Numbered from the stretch's first letter, positions 10,002 through 18,006 are shown. The stretch is 64,000 nucleotides of DNA from Oscillospiraceae bacterium (GCA_902790375.1 CADARY010000001.1:54260-118259), one strand, 5' to 3'. The notes: generated by a model from the letters alone, not told the origin. Numbers and translations are program-made.

Positions 10002-13000
10002 TCAGGAATCAATGGTGGAGACGGTGATGGTCGTCTCCTCCAGGACATCCAGCAGGACACGCACGGTGTCGAGAGAAGTGAAGATGGTCACATTATTCTC
10101 GGTGGCGCACATGCGGATCGCAACGCCGTCTTCAAAATGCTTGTCGCGCCGGACGGCACGGGTGTTGATGATATAGCTCACATAGCCAGCGCGAATGGAG
10201 TCCAGGATCTCCTCGCTGCCCTCGCTGATTTTGCGGCGCATGCGGGTGCGGATACCGTGCTCCTTGAGGAATTTTGCCGTGCCGACGGTAGCCTCAATGT
10301 TAAAGCCCATGTCATAGAAGCGGCGCACCAGGGGCAGAGCCTCTTCCTTGTCCTCATCCGCCAGCGTGACGAAAACCGTGCCATAGTTCTGCAGCTTCAT
10401 GCCTGAGGCCTGCAGCGCCTTGTACATGGCGCGCGAGAGCTTGTCGTCATAGCCGATAGCCTCGCCGGTGGACTTCATCTCGGGACTGAGGTATGCGTCC
10501 AGCCCTTTGATCTTGTTCCAGGAGAAGACCGGCACCTTCACATAATGGCGCTTTTTTTCCTCTGGATAGAGGTCGAAGATGCCCTGCTCCTTGAGGCTCT
10601 TGCCCATGATGACCTCGGTGGCGATATCCGCCAGAGACCAGCCGGTAGCCTTGGAAAGGAACGGTACGGTACGGGAAGAGCGGGGGTTGACCTCGATGAT
10701 ATAGACATTCTCTTCTTTATCGACAATGAACTGGATGTTGAAAAGGCCGACAATCCCGATACCGAGACCCAGCTTCTTTGCGTATTGGAGGATGATCCCC
10801 TTAACCCTGTTGGAAATGGAGAACGAGGGATAGACGCTGATGGAGTCGCCGGAGTGGACACCGGTGCGCTCGACCAGCTCCATGATGCCGGGGACGAACA
10901 CATCCCGTCCGTCACAGATGGCGTCCACCTCCACCTCGCGGCCCATGATGTATTTATCCACGAGCACGGGTTTATCCGCGTCGATTTCCACGGCGGTCTT
11001 GAGATAGTGCCGCAGCATCTCTTCGTTGGCGACGATCTCCATCGCCCGCCCGCCGAGGACAAAGCTGGGGCGCACCAGCACCGGGTAGCCGATGCGCTGA
11101 GCGGCTTCGATCCCGTCCTCGATTCTGGTCACGGCGGTGCCGGTGGGCTGGGGAATGTCCAGCTCCAGCAGGATTTTCTCGAAGCTGTCGCGGTTCTCCG
11201 CGCGTTCAATGGCAGCACAGTCCGTGCCGACGATCCGGACGCCGCGCTCCATCAGGGGCTGGGCGAGGTTGATGGCTGTCTGCCCGCCGAGGGAGGCAAT
11301 GACGCCCTCGGGCTGTTCAAAGTCCAGGATCGCCATCACATGCTCCGGCGTCAGCGGTTCAAAATACAGCTTGTCGCCGGTGGTGTAGTCAGTGGAGACG
11401 GTTTCGGGGTTATTGTTGATGATGATGGCTTCATAACCGTTTCGTTTGATGGTCTGGACCGCGTGCACGGTGGAGTAGTCAAATTCCACCCCCTGGCCGA
11501 TGCGAATGGGCCCGGCGCCAAGGACCACCAGCTTTTTCTTCTCTGTCAGGCGCGAGTCGTTTTCACCCGTGTAGGAGGAATAGAGGTATGCAATATATTT
11601 GCCGGTGTGCAGGGTGTCCACCATGCGAAAGACCGGCGTGATGCCGAGCTTGCGCCGGCGCTCATAGAGCTCCGTCTCACTGAGGTTCCAGAGCCGCGCG
11701 ATGCATCCGTCCGAAAAGCCCAGCTCCTTGGCTTCGCGCAGCAGGGCTGTGTCGTTGATCCTTGCCTTGAGCTTTTTTTCCATTTCCACGATCTTCAGGA
11801 TGGATTCCAGGAAAAGCTCTGTGATCATGGTGACCTCGTGCAACTTCTCAATGGAGACGCCGCGGCGCAGAAGCTCAGCCACCGCAAAGACCTCGTCGTG
11901 GCGGAAGTCCGCAATATAGCTCAAAAGCTCATCGTCGCTCCAGGAGCAGAACTTCGGCATAAAGAAGTGATCCACGCCGATTTCCAGCGAGCACACGGAT
12001 TTCAGAAGGCACTCCTCCAGATTGGAGCCGATGCCCATGACCTCGCCCGTAGCCTTCATCTGCGTACCGAGGATGTTGGGCGCGGAGGTAAATTTGTCAA
12101 AGGGAAAACGCGGGAACTTTGCGACGATGTAGTCAAGGCTTGGCTCCATGGCAGCAGTGCCGCCGGCGACCGGGATCTCCTCCAGCGCCATGCCCAGGGC
12201 GATCTTCGCCGTGACGCGGGCGATGGGATAGCCGCTGGCCTTGCTTGCCAGGGCCGAGGAGCGGGACACGCGGGGATTCACCTCGATCAGGTAATACTCG
12301 CTGCTCGTCGGATTGAGCGCAAACTGCACGTTGCAGCCGCCCTCGATCCTGAGCTCGCGGATGATCTTAATGGCGCTGTCGTTGAGCATTTTAAGGTCGT
12401 GCTCATTCAGTGACAGGATGGGTGCGACCACGATGGAATCGCCTGTGTGCACGCCGACGGGGTCAACATTCTCCATGCCGCAGATGGTGATGGCGTGATC
12501 GTTGGAGTCGCGCATGACCTCGAACTCGATCTCCTTGTAGCCCTTGACGCTCTTTTCGATGAGCACCTGGTGCACCGGAGAGAGGCGGAAAGCGTTGACG
12601 CCGATTTCATTGAGCTCCTGCTCGTTGTTGGCAAATCCGCCGCCCGTGCCGCCGAGGGTGAAGGCCGGACGCAGGACGACCGGATAACCGATGCGCTCCG
12701 CCGCCGCTTTGGCCTCTTCCAGATTATAGGTAATCTCAGAGGGGATGACCGGCTCGCCGATGGACTGACACATCTCCTTGAAAAGCTCCCGGTCCTCAGC
12801 CCGCTCAATGCTCTGGCTGCTGGTGCCGAGGAGCTTTACGCCGCACTCGCGCAGGATGCCCTTGCGCTCAAGCTGCATGGCGAGGTTCAGCCCCGTCTGT
12901 CCGCCGATGCCCGGGACGATGGCGTCCGGCCGCTCATAACGCAGGATCTTTGCCACATAGTCGAGCGTCAGCGGCTCCATATAGACCTTATCGGCAATGG

Positions 13001-13175
13001 AAGTGTCTGTCATGATGGTGGCGGGATTGGAGTTTACCAGCACCACCTCATAGCCCTCCTCCTTGAGCGCGAGACAGGCCTGCGTCCCGGCGTAGTCAAA
13101 CTCCGCCGCCTGACCGATGACAATAGGGCCGGAGCCGATGATCAGTACTTTTTTAATGTCCGTTCTTTTCGCCAT
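10002..13175 (-). CDS. carB: Carbamoyl-phosphate synthase large subunit
   Basis: A 1057-residue CarB with the normal duplicated ATP-grasp organisation: an N-terminal carboxyphosphate half beginning KKVLIIGSGPIVIGQAAEFDY, and a second half beginning KKLVVLGAGPIRIGQGVEFDY near residue 560. Both halves have the EINPR-type motif (IEVNPRVSRSSAL and IEVNPRSSRTVPF), and a C-terminal MGS-like regulatory domain follows. The start is the ATG after AAAGGAG; a 58-residue extension would read back into pyrC. carA is not adjacent and is absent from the window, so the glutaminase subunit must be elsewhere. Confidence 0.96.
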   Translation of the reverse strand: MAKRTDIKKVLIIGSGPIVIGQAAEFDYAGTQACLALKEEGYEVVLVNSNPATIMTDTSIADKVYMEPLTLDYVAKILRYERPDAIVPGIGGQTGLNLAMQLERKGILRECGVKLLGTSSQSIERAEDRELFKEMCQSIGEPVIPSEITYNLEEAKAAAERIGYPVVLRPAFTLGGTGGGFANNEQELNEIGVNAFRLSPVHQVLIEKSVKGYKEIEFEVMRDSNDHAITICGMENVDPVGVHTGDSIVVAPILSLNEHDLKMLNDSAIKIIRELRIEGGCNVQFALNPTSSEYYLIEVNPRVSRSSALASKASGYPIARVTAKIALGMALEEIPVAGGTAAMEPSLDYIVAKFPRFPFDKFTSAPNILGTQMKATGEVMGIGSNLEECLLKSVCSLEIGVDHFFMPKFCSWSDDELLSYIADFRHDEVFAVAELLRRGVSIEKLHEVTMITELFLESILKIVEMEKKLKARINDTALLREAKELGFSDGCIARLWNLSETELYERRRKLGITPVFRMVDTLHTGKYIAYLYSSYTGENDSRLTEKKKLVVLGAGPIRIGQGVEFDYSTVHAVQTIKRNGYEAIIINNNPETVSTDYTTGDKLYFEPLTPEHVMAILDFEQPEGVIASLGGQTAINLAQPLMERGVRIVGTDCAAIERAENRDSFEKILLELDIPQPTGTAVTRIEDGIEAAQRIGYPVLVRPSFVLGGRAMEIVANEEMLRHYLKTAVEIDADKPVLVDKYIMGREVEVDAICDGRDVFVPGIMELVERTGVHSGDSISVYPSFSISNRVKGIILQYAKKLGLGIGIVGLFNIQFIVDKEENVYIIEVNPRSSRTVPFLSKATGWSLADIATEVIMGKSLKEQGIFDLYPEEKKRHYVKVPVFSWNKIKGLDAYLSPEMKSTGEAIGYDDKLSRAMYKALQASGMKLQNYGTVFVTLADEDKEEALPLVRRFYDMGFNIEATVGTAKFLKEHGIRTRMRRKISEGSEEILDSIRAGYVSYIINTRAVRRDKHFEDGVAIRMCATENNVTIFTSLDTVRVLLDVLEETTITVSTIDS

Positions 13176-14382
13176 GATATTCTCCTTTATAAACCGCATT
13201 CCCGTGATACACCGTGAGCAGACACCTGCCGTAAACCGAACGGCCGCTGAAGGGGCTCGCTCTCCCCTTGGACAGAAAGTCCCCGGGATCGATCGTGTAT
13301 CGTTCTTCAAGATCCCAGATGGAAAAATCATTCCCCATCGGGATGCCAAACCGCTTGCGCGGATTGTACGCCATAAGCTCCATCAGCTTTTCCATGGAGA
13401 GAACGCCGGTTCTCACAAAATTCGTGTACAGCAGCGGGAACGCCGTCTCAAGGCCCACGATGCCGAAGGCGCTGCCGGCGAGTCCCCTGCTCTTTTCCTC
13501 CAGACTATGCGGCGCATGATCCGTGGCGATCATGTCGATGGCGCCGTCAAGCAGCCCGTCCTGAAGCGCCTTGCGATCCGCACTCGTTCGAAGCGGCGGA
13601 TTCATCTTGAAGCGGCCGTCCTCCTCCAGGTCGTTCTCGTCGAGCAGCAGGTAGTGCGGCGCGGTTTCACACGTCACATTGACGCCGCTTTTCTTTGCGT
13701 CCCGGATGAGTGAGACGCTCTCCTTTGTGGAGATGTGGCAGACGTGGTAGGCGCAGCCGGTCTCCTCGGCCAGCTTCAGATCCCGCTCGATCTGCCGCCA
13801 CTCGCTCTCGCTGCAAATACCCTTGTGTCCGTGTCGGGCGGCGTAGCTCCCGTCATGGATATAACCGCCGCGAAGGAGGGTGTTGTCCTCGCAGTGAGCA
13901 ACGATCATCTTGCCGAGAGCTCTGGCCCGTATCATGGCCTCGCGCATCATGGCCTCCGACTGAACGCCATGCCCGTCATCCGAAAAGGCGATCACGTGCG
14001 GGGCCAGGTCTTCGAGGTCGGCAAGCCGCTCCCCTGCCTGGTTCTCCGTAATGGCGGCGTAGGGGTAGACCGCGATGCAGGCGCTGCGGTCGATGCTGTC
14101 CTGCTGCAGGCGTAAGTGTTCCGGGCTGTCACACACCGGCTTGAGATTCGGCATCGTGCACACCGCGGTATACCCGCCGTGCGCCGCCGCAATACTTCCG
14201 GTTTTAATAGTTTCTTTATAAGAAAAACCCGGCTCGCGGAAATGCACATGCACATCGCAGAAACCGGGTATCAGTGTATATTTTTCATGATTCAGACAGG
14301 CGCAGTCTGCGCGTACAGTATCCAGACAAAGAGGGCTTGCTTCACTGCTGACAATTTTATTCACACGGTCAAATACAATCAT
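13153..14382 (-). CDS. pyrC: Dihydroorotase
   Basis: A 409-residue class I dihydroorotase, a zinc amidohydrolase interconverting carbamoyl-aspartate and dihydroorotate. Metal-binding motifs are visible: DVHVHFREPG near residue 43, the VAHCED segment, HVCHIST, and IATDHAPHS with the catalytic Asp. It is the first gene of the pyr-pur operon. The ATG lies behind GGGAGG, 17 bases after the attenuator, and the 3' end overlaps carB by 23 bases. Confidence 0.95.
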   Translation of the reverse strand: MIVFDRVNKIVSSEASPLCLDTVRADCACLNHEKYTLIPGFCDVHVHFREPGFSYKETIKTGSIAAAHGGYTAVCTMPNLKPVCDSPEHLRLQQDSIDRSACIAVYPYAAITENQAGERLADLEDLAPHVIAFSDDGHGVQSEAMMREAMIRARALGKMIVAHCEDNTLLRGGYIHDGSYAARHGHKGICSESEWRQIERDLKLAEETGCAYHVCHISTKESVSLIRDAKKSGVNVTCETAPHYLLLDENDLEEDGRFKMNPPLRTSADRKALQDGLLDGAIDMIATDHAPHSLEEKSRGLAGSAFGIVGLETAFPLLYTNFVRTGVLSMEKLMELMAYNPRKRFGIPMGNDFSIWDLEERYTIDPGDFLSKGRASPFSGRSVYGRCLLTVYHGNAVYKGEYHGEKNGH

Positions 14383-14399
14383 GCGCAGAGCCTCCCATG

Positions 14400-14432
14400 A
14401 AAAGCAAAAGCCTTACCGTCAACCGGTAAGGC
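14400..14432 (-). terminator. Intrinsic terminator serving as pyr operon attenuator
   Basis: On the minus strand GCCTTACCG-gttga-CGGTAAGGC forms a perfect nine-base-pair stem with a five-base loop, followed by TTTTGCTTTT. It sits between the pyr promoter and the pyrC ribosome site, so it must be bypassed for operon expression. Its left arm can instead pair with an upstream AAGGC segment of the leader, giving the alternative fold expected of an attenuator. Confidence 0.85.
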
Positions 14433-14467
14433 AACGACGCAAAGCCTGTGAAGCAGCACCCACAAGC

Positions 14468-14509
14468 CTTTATTTCATGCCTTGCCGATCTCTCTGGATC
14501 GCCTTAAAG
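14468..14509 (-). promoter_or_regulatory. PyrR-binding anti-antiterminator hairpin in the pyr leader
   Basis: The minus-strand leader contains AUCCAGAGAG in a CGAUC-CAGAGA-GAUCG hairpin, followed by GGCAAGGC and closed by an outer CUUUA/UAAAG stem. This matches the conserved UCCAGAGAGG loop plus AAGG side element of PyrR sites in Firmicutes pyr operons. UMP-bound PyrR would stabilise it, release the terminator arm and stop transcription. pyrR itself is not in the window. Confidence 0.75.
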
Positions 14510-14517
14510 TATGGCAT

Positions 14518-14547
14518 ATTATAATGGCTGATTGCTTTTTCTGTCAA
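14518..14547 (-). promoter_or_regulatory. Sigma-A promoter of the pyr-pur operon
   Basis: Perfect TTGACA (14547-14542) and TATAAT (14523-14518) boxes on the minus strand are separated by 18 bases, with a start expected near 14511. Transcription from here goes directly into the PyrR-type leader and pyrC. Confidence 0.85.
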
Positions 14548-14655
14548 TCGGCGAAATAGACAGAAAACGGGCTTTTCAATCTGCCAGATTCCGGCAGGCA
14601 CACGCAGGGATTGACCCGGCAGAGCCGCAGAAGGGTCCGAACAGCGCATAAAGAG

Positions 14656-14693
14656 CGGCCCGCTTCTGCGTTTTTATACGCTTGTGCGGGCCG
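14656..14693 (-). terminator. Hairpin terminator after the EAL gene
   Basis: An eight-base-pair GC stem (CGGCCCGC/GCGGGCCG) with a loop that can itself pair lies 12 bases past the stop of the EAL gene and upstream of the pyr promoter. The run after it on the minus strand is only CTCTTTATG, so termination may be partial. Confidence 0.6.
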
Positions 14694-14705
14694 TTTCCTG
14701 TATAT

Positions 14706-16427
14706 TTATTTTCCTGCGGCGTACTTTGCTTCAAACGCCTCAACAGGGATCGGACGTGAGAAATAGTAGCCCTGAAACGAACCGCAGCCCATGTCCGAAA
14801 GGCATTGAAGCTGTTGTTCTGTCTCCACTCCCTCTGTGAGAACCTCCATCCCAAGATCTCCGGCCAGATTGATCACCGAGCGCAGGATAATGCGACTGCG
14901 CTCCCTGTCGCTGATTTCATGCAGAAAGCCCATGTCGATTTTCAGCATGTCCGCCTTGATGTTTTTCAGCAGGCTCAGCGAAGAGTAGCCGCTGCCGAAG
15001 TCGTCGATCTCAACGAAAAAGCCCCTCTCCCGCAGTCTGGAAACGACCTTGAGGCTCTTTTCCGGTTCAGCCAGCAGGGCAGTTTCCGTGATCTCAAGCC
15101 GAAGCAGGCTGCACTCCACACCGTATTGCTCCACAAGCCCTGTCAGCACTTCATATACATCAATGCTGTAGAAATCTTTTGCCGACATGTTGACTGAGAT
15201 TGCGAGCTGTCCCTTCTCTGTGCCCTTCCAGACGCTGAGCTGTCTGACCGCGCATTCCCACATATAGATATCGAGCTTCTGAATCAGGCCCGCGCCCTCC
15301 AGCGTCTCAATAAAGTCCCCCGGCATCATGATGCTGCCGTCTGGCTTTTGCCATCTCACAAGGGCTTCAGCGCCGAATATGCGCCCGTCTCTATCGACCT
15401 GGGGCTGCAGATACATCTTGAACTGTCTGTCCCGCAGGGCTTCTTCAAAACTGCCGATCACCGCCTGCTCAAGCAGGATCTTTTGCAGGAGGCTGTCATC
15501 AAAATGGGCGACTGTTCTCGTCAGATCCTCGCGGATCGTGCGCAGAGCTGAATTGGCGCGCCCACACATGACGGAAACCGGAATACGTGGATTGTCGATC
15601 ATATATACGCCAAAGTGGATGCAGAAGGTGAACATGCCGCTGCTGTAGATCTCCGTCAGCTTCCCGGCGATCTTCTGCAGCGCCTGCTCATGATACTCGT
15701 TCTGCGGGATGAGCACGGCAAACTGGTCGCCGCCCAGGCGACCGCAGAGGCCCCTCGCCTGCTCGGACATTTCCCGCAGCAAAGAGGCTGTTCTTACCAG
15801 CGCCTCGTTGCCCTTGAAGACGCCAAAGAGAGTATTGATCAGACGGAAGTTCATGATATTGCCCGTGATCATCACCCAGGGAGTCTCGGGTCTGTTCGTT
15901 ACCATATCCCTGGAGCGTTCATAGAAGGCGTCGGCATTGAGGACGTTTGTCAGGCTGTCGTGGTGCGCAAGATAGCGGGCGGCCCTGCTGCCGATGTTTT
16001 CCGCCTCACGATCATTTGCGCCGGCATTTCCAGGTCCCTTTACATTCACGAGCTCCACGACCACATCAAAAGCGCTCCCGTCCTGCAGCTTCAGCTTCAC
16101 GGGGTTTGACTGGATAAAATAATCCCGATCCTGAAAATGCTCAGTCTTTTCCTGATGCAGCTTGGTCCGGCATGCCAGGGCGCTGGAACAGTTGATGCAC
16201 TTCTGCTTCGCGTTCCAGATCCCGTAACAGTGCTCGTTCATTGAGACCTTTCCGTCCTCGGCAAATTCCAGAATACGGCATTCGACCGGATCCACCACAC
16301 GGGCAAGGTCGTACCTGCCGGACATTTCCTGCAGGAATGTCCGGATCTCCTCCACGCTGTACTCGGCGTTTTTCATCTGCGGCTGCACAACAGGCGTTTC
16401 CTGTCCCCGGCGCCCCATATCATCCAT
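14706..16427 (-). CDS. EAL-domain c-di-GMP phosphodiesterase with degenerate GGDEF and Cys-containing N-terminal domain
   Basis: A 573-residue signalling protein with no membrane segment. Residues ~25-130 form a PAS-like sensor with C50, C67, C77, C80 and C86 (NEHCYGIW, KCINCSSALAC). Residues ~145-320 are a GGDEF domain with GGDQF at 232-236, and its metal-binding segment reads NIMNFRLIN, so cyclase activity looks lost. Residues ~325-570 are an EAL domain with EAL at 354, EITE, DDFGSGYS, KID and EGVE intact, so c-di-GMP hydrolysis is expected. The start chosen has GGAGG eight bases upstream; a 35-residue extension reaches back to 16532, next to a likely -10 box. It lies alone between two intergenic terminators. 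Confidence 0.88.
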   Translation of the reverse strand: MDDMGRRGQETPVVQPQMKNAEYSVEEIRTFLQEMSGRYDLARVVDPVECRILEFAEDGKVSMNEHCYGIWNAKQKCINCSSALACRTKLHQEKTEHFQDRDYFIQSNPVKLKLQDGSAFDVVVELVNVKGPGNAGANDREAENIGSRAARYLAHHDSLTNVLNADAFYERSRDMVTNRPETPWVMITGNIMNFRLINTLFGVFKGNEALVRTASLLREMSEQARGLCGRLGGDQFAVLIPQNEYHEQALQKIAGKLTEIYSSGMFTFCIHFGVYMIDNPRIPVSVMCGRANSALRTIREDLTRTVAHFDDSLLQKILLEQAVIGSFEEALRDRQFKMYLQPQVDRDGRIFGAEALVRWQKPDGSIMMPGDFIETLEGAGLIQKLDIYMWECAVRQLSVWKGTEKGQLAISVNMSAKDFYSIDVYEVLTGLVEQYGVECSLLRLEITETALLAEPEKSLKVVSRLRERGFFVEIDDFGSGYSSLSLLKNIKADMLKIDMGFLHEISDRERSRIILRSVINLAGDLGMEVLTEGVETEQQLQCLSDMGCGSFQGYYFSRPIPVEAFEAKYAAGK

Positions 16428-16537
16428 CTTTCCATCCTCCGCGGAGATGAGCTTGAGAAGATGCCCGGGCTTTTCGAGCAGGCCGTAAACATGACCTGCC
16501 GAGAGATCCGCGCAGTATTCCCATAACGACATTTATT

Positions 16538-16543
16538 ATTATA
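16538..16543 (-). promoter_or_regulatory. Likely -10 box for the EAL gene
   Basis: A perfect TATAAT on the minus strand lies about 110 bases before the preferred ATG. No good -35 box is seen at 16-18 bases. If real, the transcript would start near 16532, making the upstream in-frame ATG nearly leaderless and the MDDM start the better one. Confidence 0.4.
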
Positions 16544-16604
16544 GCATGATGCCCTTCAAATTACCATCATAATGTCGAAAAAACGAAAATGCGGGCAGCG
16601 GCGG

Positions 16605-16934
16605 CTATCCTGCGTCCTCACACGCCTTGATCCAATTGTCCAGGAAGCGCATCTGCTCCGCCGTGTGAAACCAGTGCTCCCCGTTTTCCATCACAGTCAG
16701 TCCTGCCCCGTGATTCGCGGCAAATGCTGCGATCGTCTCATAGGAGCTCAGCGCATCCCTGCTCCCGTAGAGGATCTCAGTCGGCACATTCCAAAGGACG
16801 GGATGTGCCCGTACATATTGGAGATACTCCCAGGACAGCTCCTCGCCGGACGGGGTGGTGAACACGCGCTTTGCTCTCAGTTCTTCCTCCGTCACAGGAG
16901 CGGAGGCCATCATGTCCAGGATCAGCTTCTGCAT
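16605..16934 (-). pseudogene. C-terminal fragment of an alpha/beta hydrolase
   Basis: A 109-residue open frame matching only the last part of an alpha/beta hydrolase: the ILYGSRDAL segment with the acid residue and GEHWFHTAEQMRFLDNW with the catalytic His. The N-terminal half, including the oxyanion region and the GxSxG nucleophile, is missing. It nevertheless has its own strong ribosome site (AAAGGAGAAAGCA-ATG) just downstream of the terminator of the acetyltransferase gene. It is most simply a remnant left by a 5' deletion. A short expressed protein with another role cannot be excluded. Confidence 0.65.
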
Positions 16935-16955
16935 TGCTTTCTCCTTTTTCCTTTC

Positions 16956-16994
16956 ACAAAAGAGCCGGCAGCTCCCGGAAGGATCTGCCGGCTC
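16956..16994 (-). terminator. Intrinsic terminator after the GNAT gene
   Basis: On the minus strand GAGCCGGCAG and CTGCCGGCTC form a perfect ten-base-pair stem followed by TTTTGTG, 19 bases after the acetyltransferase stop codon. It separates this gene from the truncated hydrolase frame. Confidence 0.85.
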
Positions 16995-17013
16995 CCACTG
17001 TTTCACCCTACGT

Positions 17014-17640
17014 TCAGAATATTTGGCCCGGCAGTCTTAGCTTTTCCTTGGGCGGAAAAGCCCTGTCGAAAGCCTCCACATCCGCATCCTCCACATAATA
17101 GCCCTGTGGTGTCTGATAGACGCCGGTGACATCGCTGAGGAAGCCGGGGATCAGCTCCTTGCAGAGAAAGAAGGAATCGTCCGCCCCCTCCGGCAGATCA
17201 TGATAGCGGATACCGAAGGAACGCGCATAGTCAAAGCCGCTCTTCCCATAGAAGTCGATGTTGCCCTCAAACAGAACGGCGCCAAAGCCAAGGGCCGCAG
17301 CCTTCTCCAAAGAATAGTCCAGCAGCTTTTTCCCATAGCCCTGGCGCTTGCGGTCCGGGATGATCCCGATCGGCCCCATGGTCAGAACAGGGACGATGCG
17401 TCCGTCATCGGCGTTGATGACGGTGCGCATGAACATGTTCTGCCCGATCAGCCTGCCGTTTTGTTCCATGACGAAGTCCAGCTCTTTCACAAAGGCCGGA
17501 TCGTCCCGGAGAACATGGATCACATAATGCTCACTGCAGCCCGGGCGGTACACATTCCAGAATGATTCCCGCACAAGGTTCTCCACCGCTGCGTGGTCTT
17601 CGGTTTTTTCCAAACGAATGGTATAGTCATTTGTATTCAT
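17014..17640 (-). CDS. GNAT-family N-acetyltransferase
   Basis: A 208-residue protein with the GNAT fold. Motif A, the acetyl-CoA pyrophosphate loop, is visible as GIIPDRKRQGYGKKLLDYSL near residues 90-110, followed by GFGAVLFEGN and YGKSGFDYARSFG. It resembles the YhbS-like group whose substrates are mostly unknown. The ATG lies behind AGGAGG at ideal spacing. It is a single-gene unit with a consensus promoter about 210 bases upstream and a terminator downstream. The intervening leader is unusually structured, suggesting conditional expression. Confidence 0.85.
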   Translation of the reverse strand: MNTNDYTIRLEKTEDHAAVENLVRESFWNVYRPGCSEHYVIHVLRDDPAFVKELDFVMEQNGRLIGQNMFMRTVINADDGRIVPVLTMGPIGIIPDRKRQGYGKKLLDYSLEKAAALGFGAVLFEGNIDFYGKSGFDYARSFGIRYHDLPEGADDSFFLCKELIPGFLSDVTGVYQTPQGYYVEDADVEAFDRAFPPKEKLRLPGQIF

Positions 17641-17657
17641 TGTTTTTCCTCCTGAAC

Positions 17658-17672
17658 ATTGTTGACAACAAT
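17658..17672. promoter_or_regulatory. Operator-like palindrome before the GNAT gene
   Basis: ATTGTTG-A-CAACAAT is a perfect seven-base inverted repeat around one central base, ending 18 bases before the GNAT start codon. It resembles a dimeric repressor site but could also fold as a hairpin close to the ribosome site. Confidence 0.45.
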
Positions 17673-17682
17673 TGCCTTCTGG

Positions 17683-17728
17683 CGGGAGGTTTGTGTGATT
17701 GCGGCAAACCTCCCGGTCAGGCCGCAAT
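17683..17728 (-). promoter_or_regulatory. Two mutually exclusive hairpins in the GNAT leader
   Basis: In the minus-strand transcript ATTGCGGC (17728-17721) can pair with GCCGCAAT (17705-17698), or the overlapping CGGGAGGTTTG (17715-17705 side) can pair with CAAACCTCCCG (17693-17683). Both stems are perfect, eight and eleven base pairs, and share bases, so only one can form. No U-run follows, so this looks like a translational or stability switch, not a terminator. No known riboswitch class was recognised. Confidence 0.45.
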
Positions 17729-17812
17729 CTCCGGTGCGCTGTACTTTTTCAAAAAGCACTCTCCTATAAGTAAGTATTGTACAAAGCAAGAGCTTTGTGC
17801 AGGCTCAGTATG

Positions 17813-17838
17813 ATAATCCGTCCCGCGGGACGGATTAT
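17813..17838. repeat. 26-bp perfect palindrome just downstream of the GNAT promoter
   Basis: ATAATCCGTCCCG followed directly by its reverse complement, without spacer, covering about +10 to +35 of the predicted GNAT transcript. In DNA it is an operator-like dyad; in RNA it would fold into a stem near the 5' end. A second small stem, ACAAAGC-aaga-GCTTTGT, lies at 17781-17798. Confidence 0.6.
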
Positions 17839-17853
17839 TCTGGCTGCCACCTC

Positions 17854-17882
17854 ATAATAGAGAACGATCGGTCGCTTGTCAA
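17854..17882 (-). promoter_or_regulatory. Sigma-A promoter of the GNAT gene
   Basis: TTGACA (17882-17877) and TATTAT (17859-17854) on the minus strand with a 17-base spacer. The start would be near 17847, giving a leader of about 207 bases. Confidence 0.8.
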
Positions 17883-17977
17883 GAGTTGGTTTTTTCCCAC
17901 AGCGCCGGGGCAGAAGGAATGATTGCGCCCAACGCCGAGCGCAGCCTTGCATGCGATCGGATGCAGGAAGCTTTTTC

Positions 17978-18006
17978 TTGAAGAAGCTTGACAGATAGTA
18001 TATACT
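17978..18006 (+). promoter_or_regulatory. Sigma-A-like promoter of the C39-like gene
   Basis: TTGAAG (17978-17983) and TATACT (18001-18006) with a 17-base spacer on the plus strand. The predicted start near 18013 leaves only about ten bases before the ATG. An internal TTGACA at 17988 is too close to TATACT to be its -35. Confidence 0.55.

Noticed and set aside
10545-12413. Long plus-strand frame opposite carB
   Set aside because: Antisense shadow of a highly conserved gene, with no ribosome site or family signature.
16428-16532. 35-residue N-terminal extension of the EAL protein
   Set aside because: The upstream ATG lies only a few bases from a TATAAT box and lacks a ribosome site, whereas the internal ATG has GGAGG at proper spacing.
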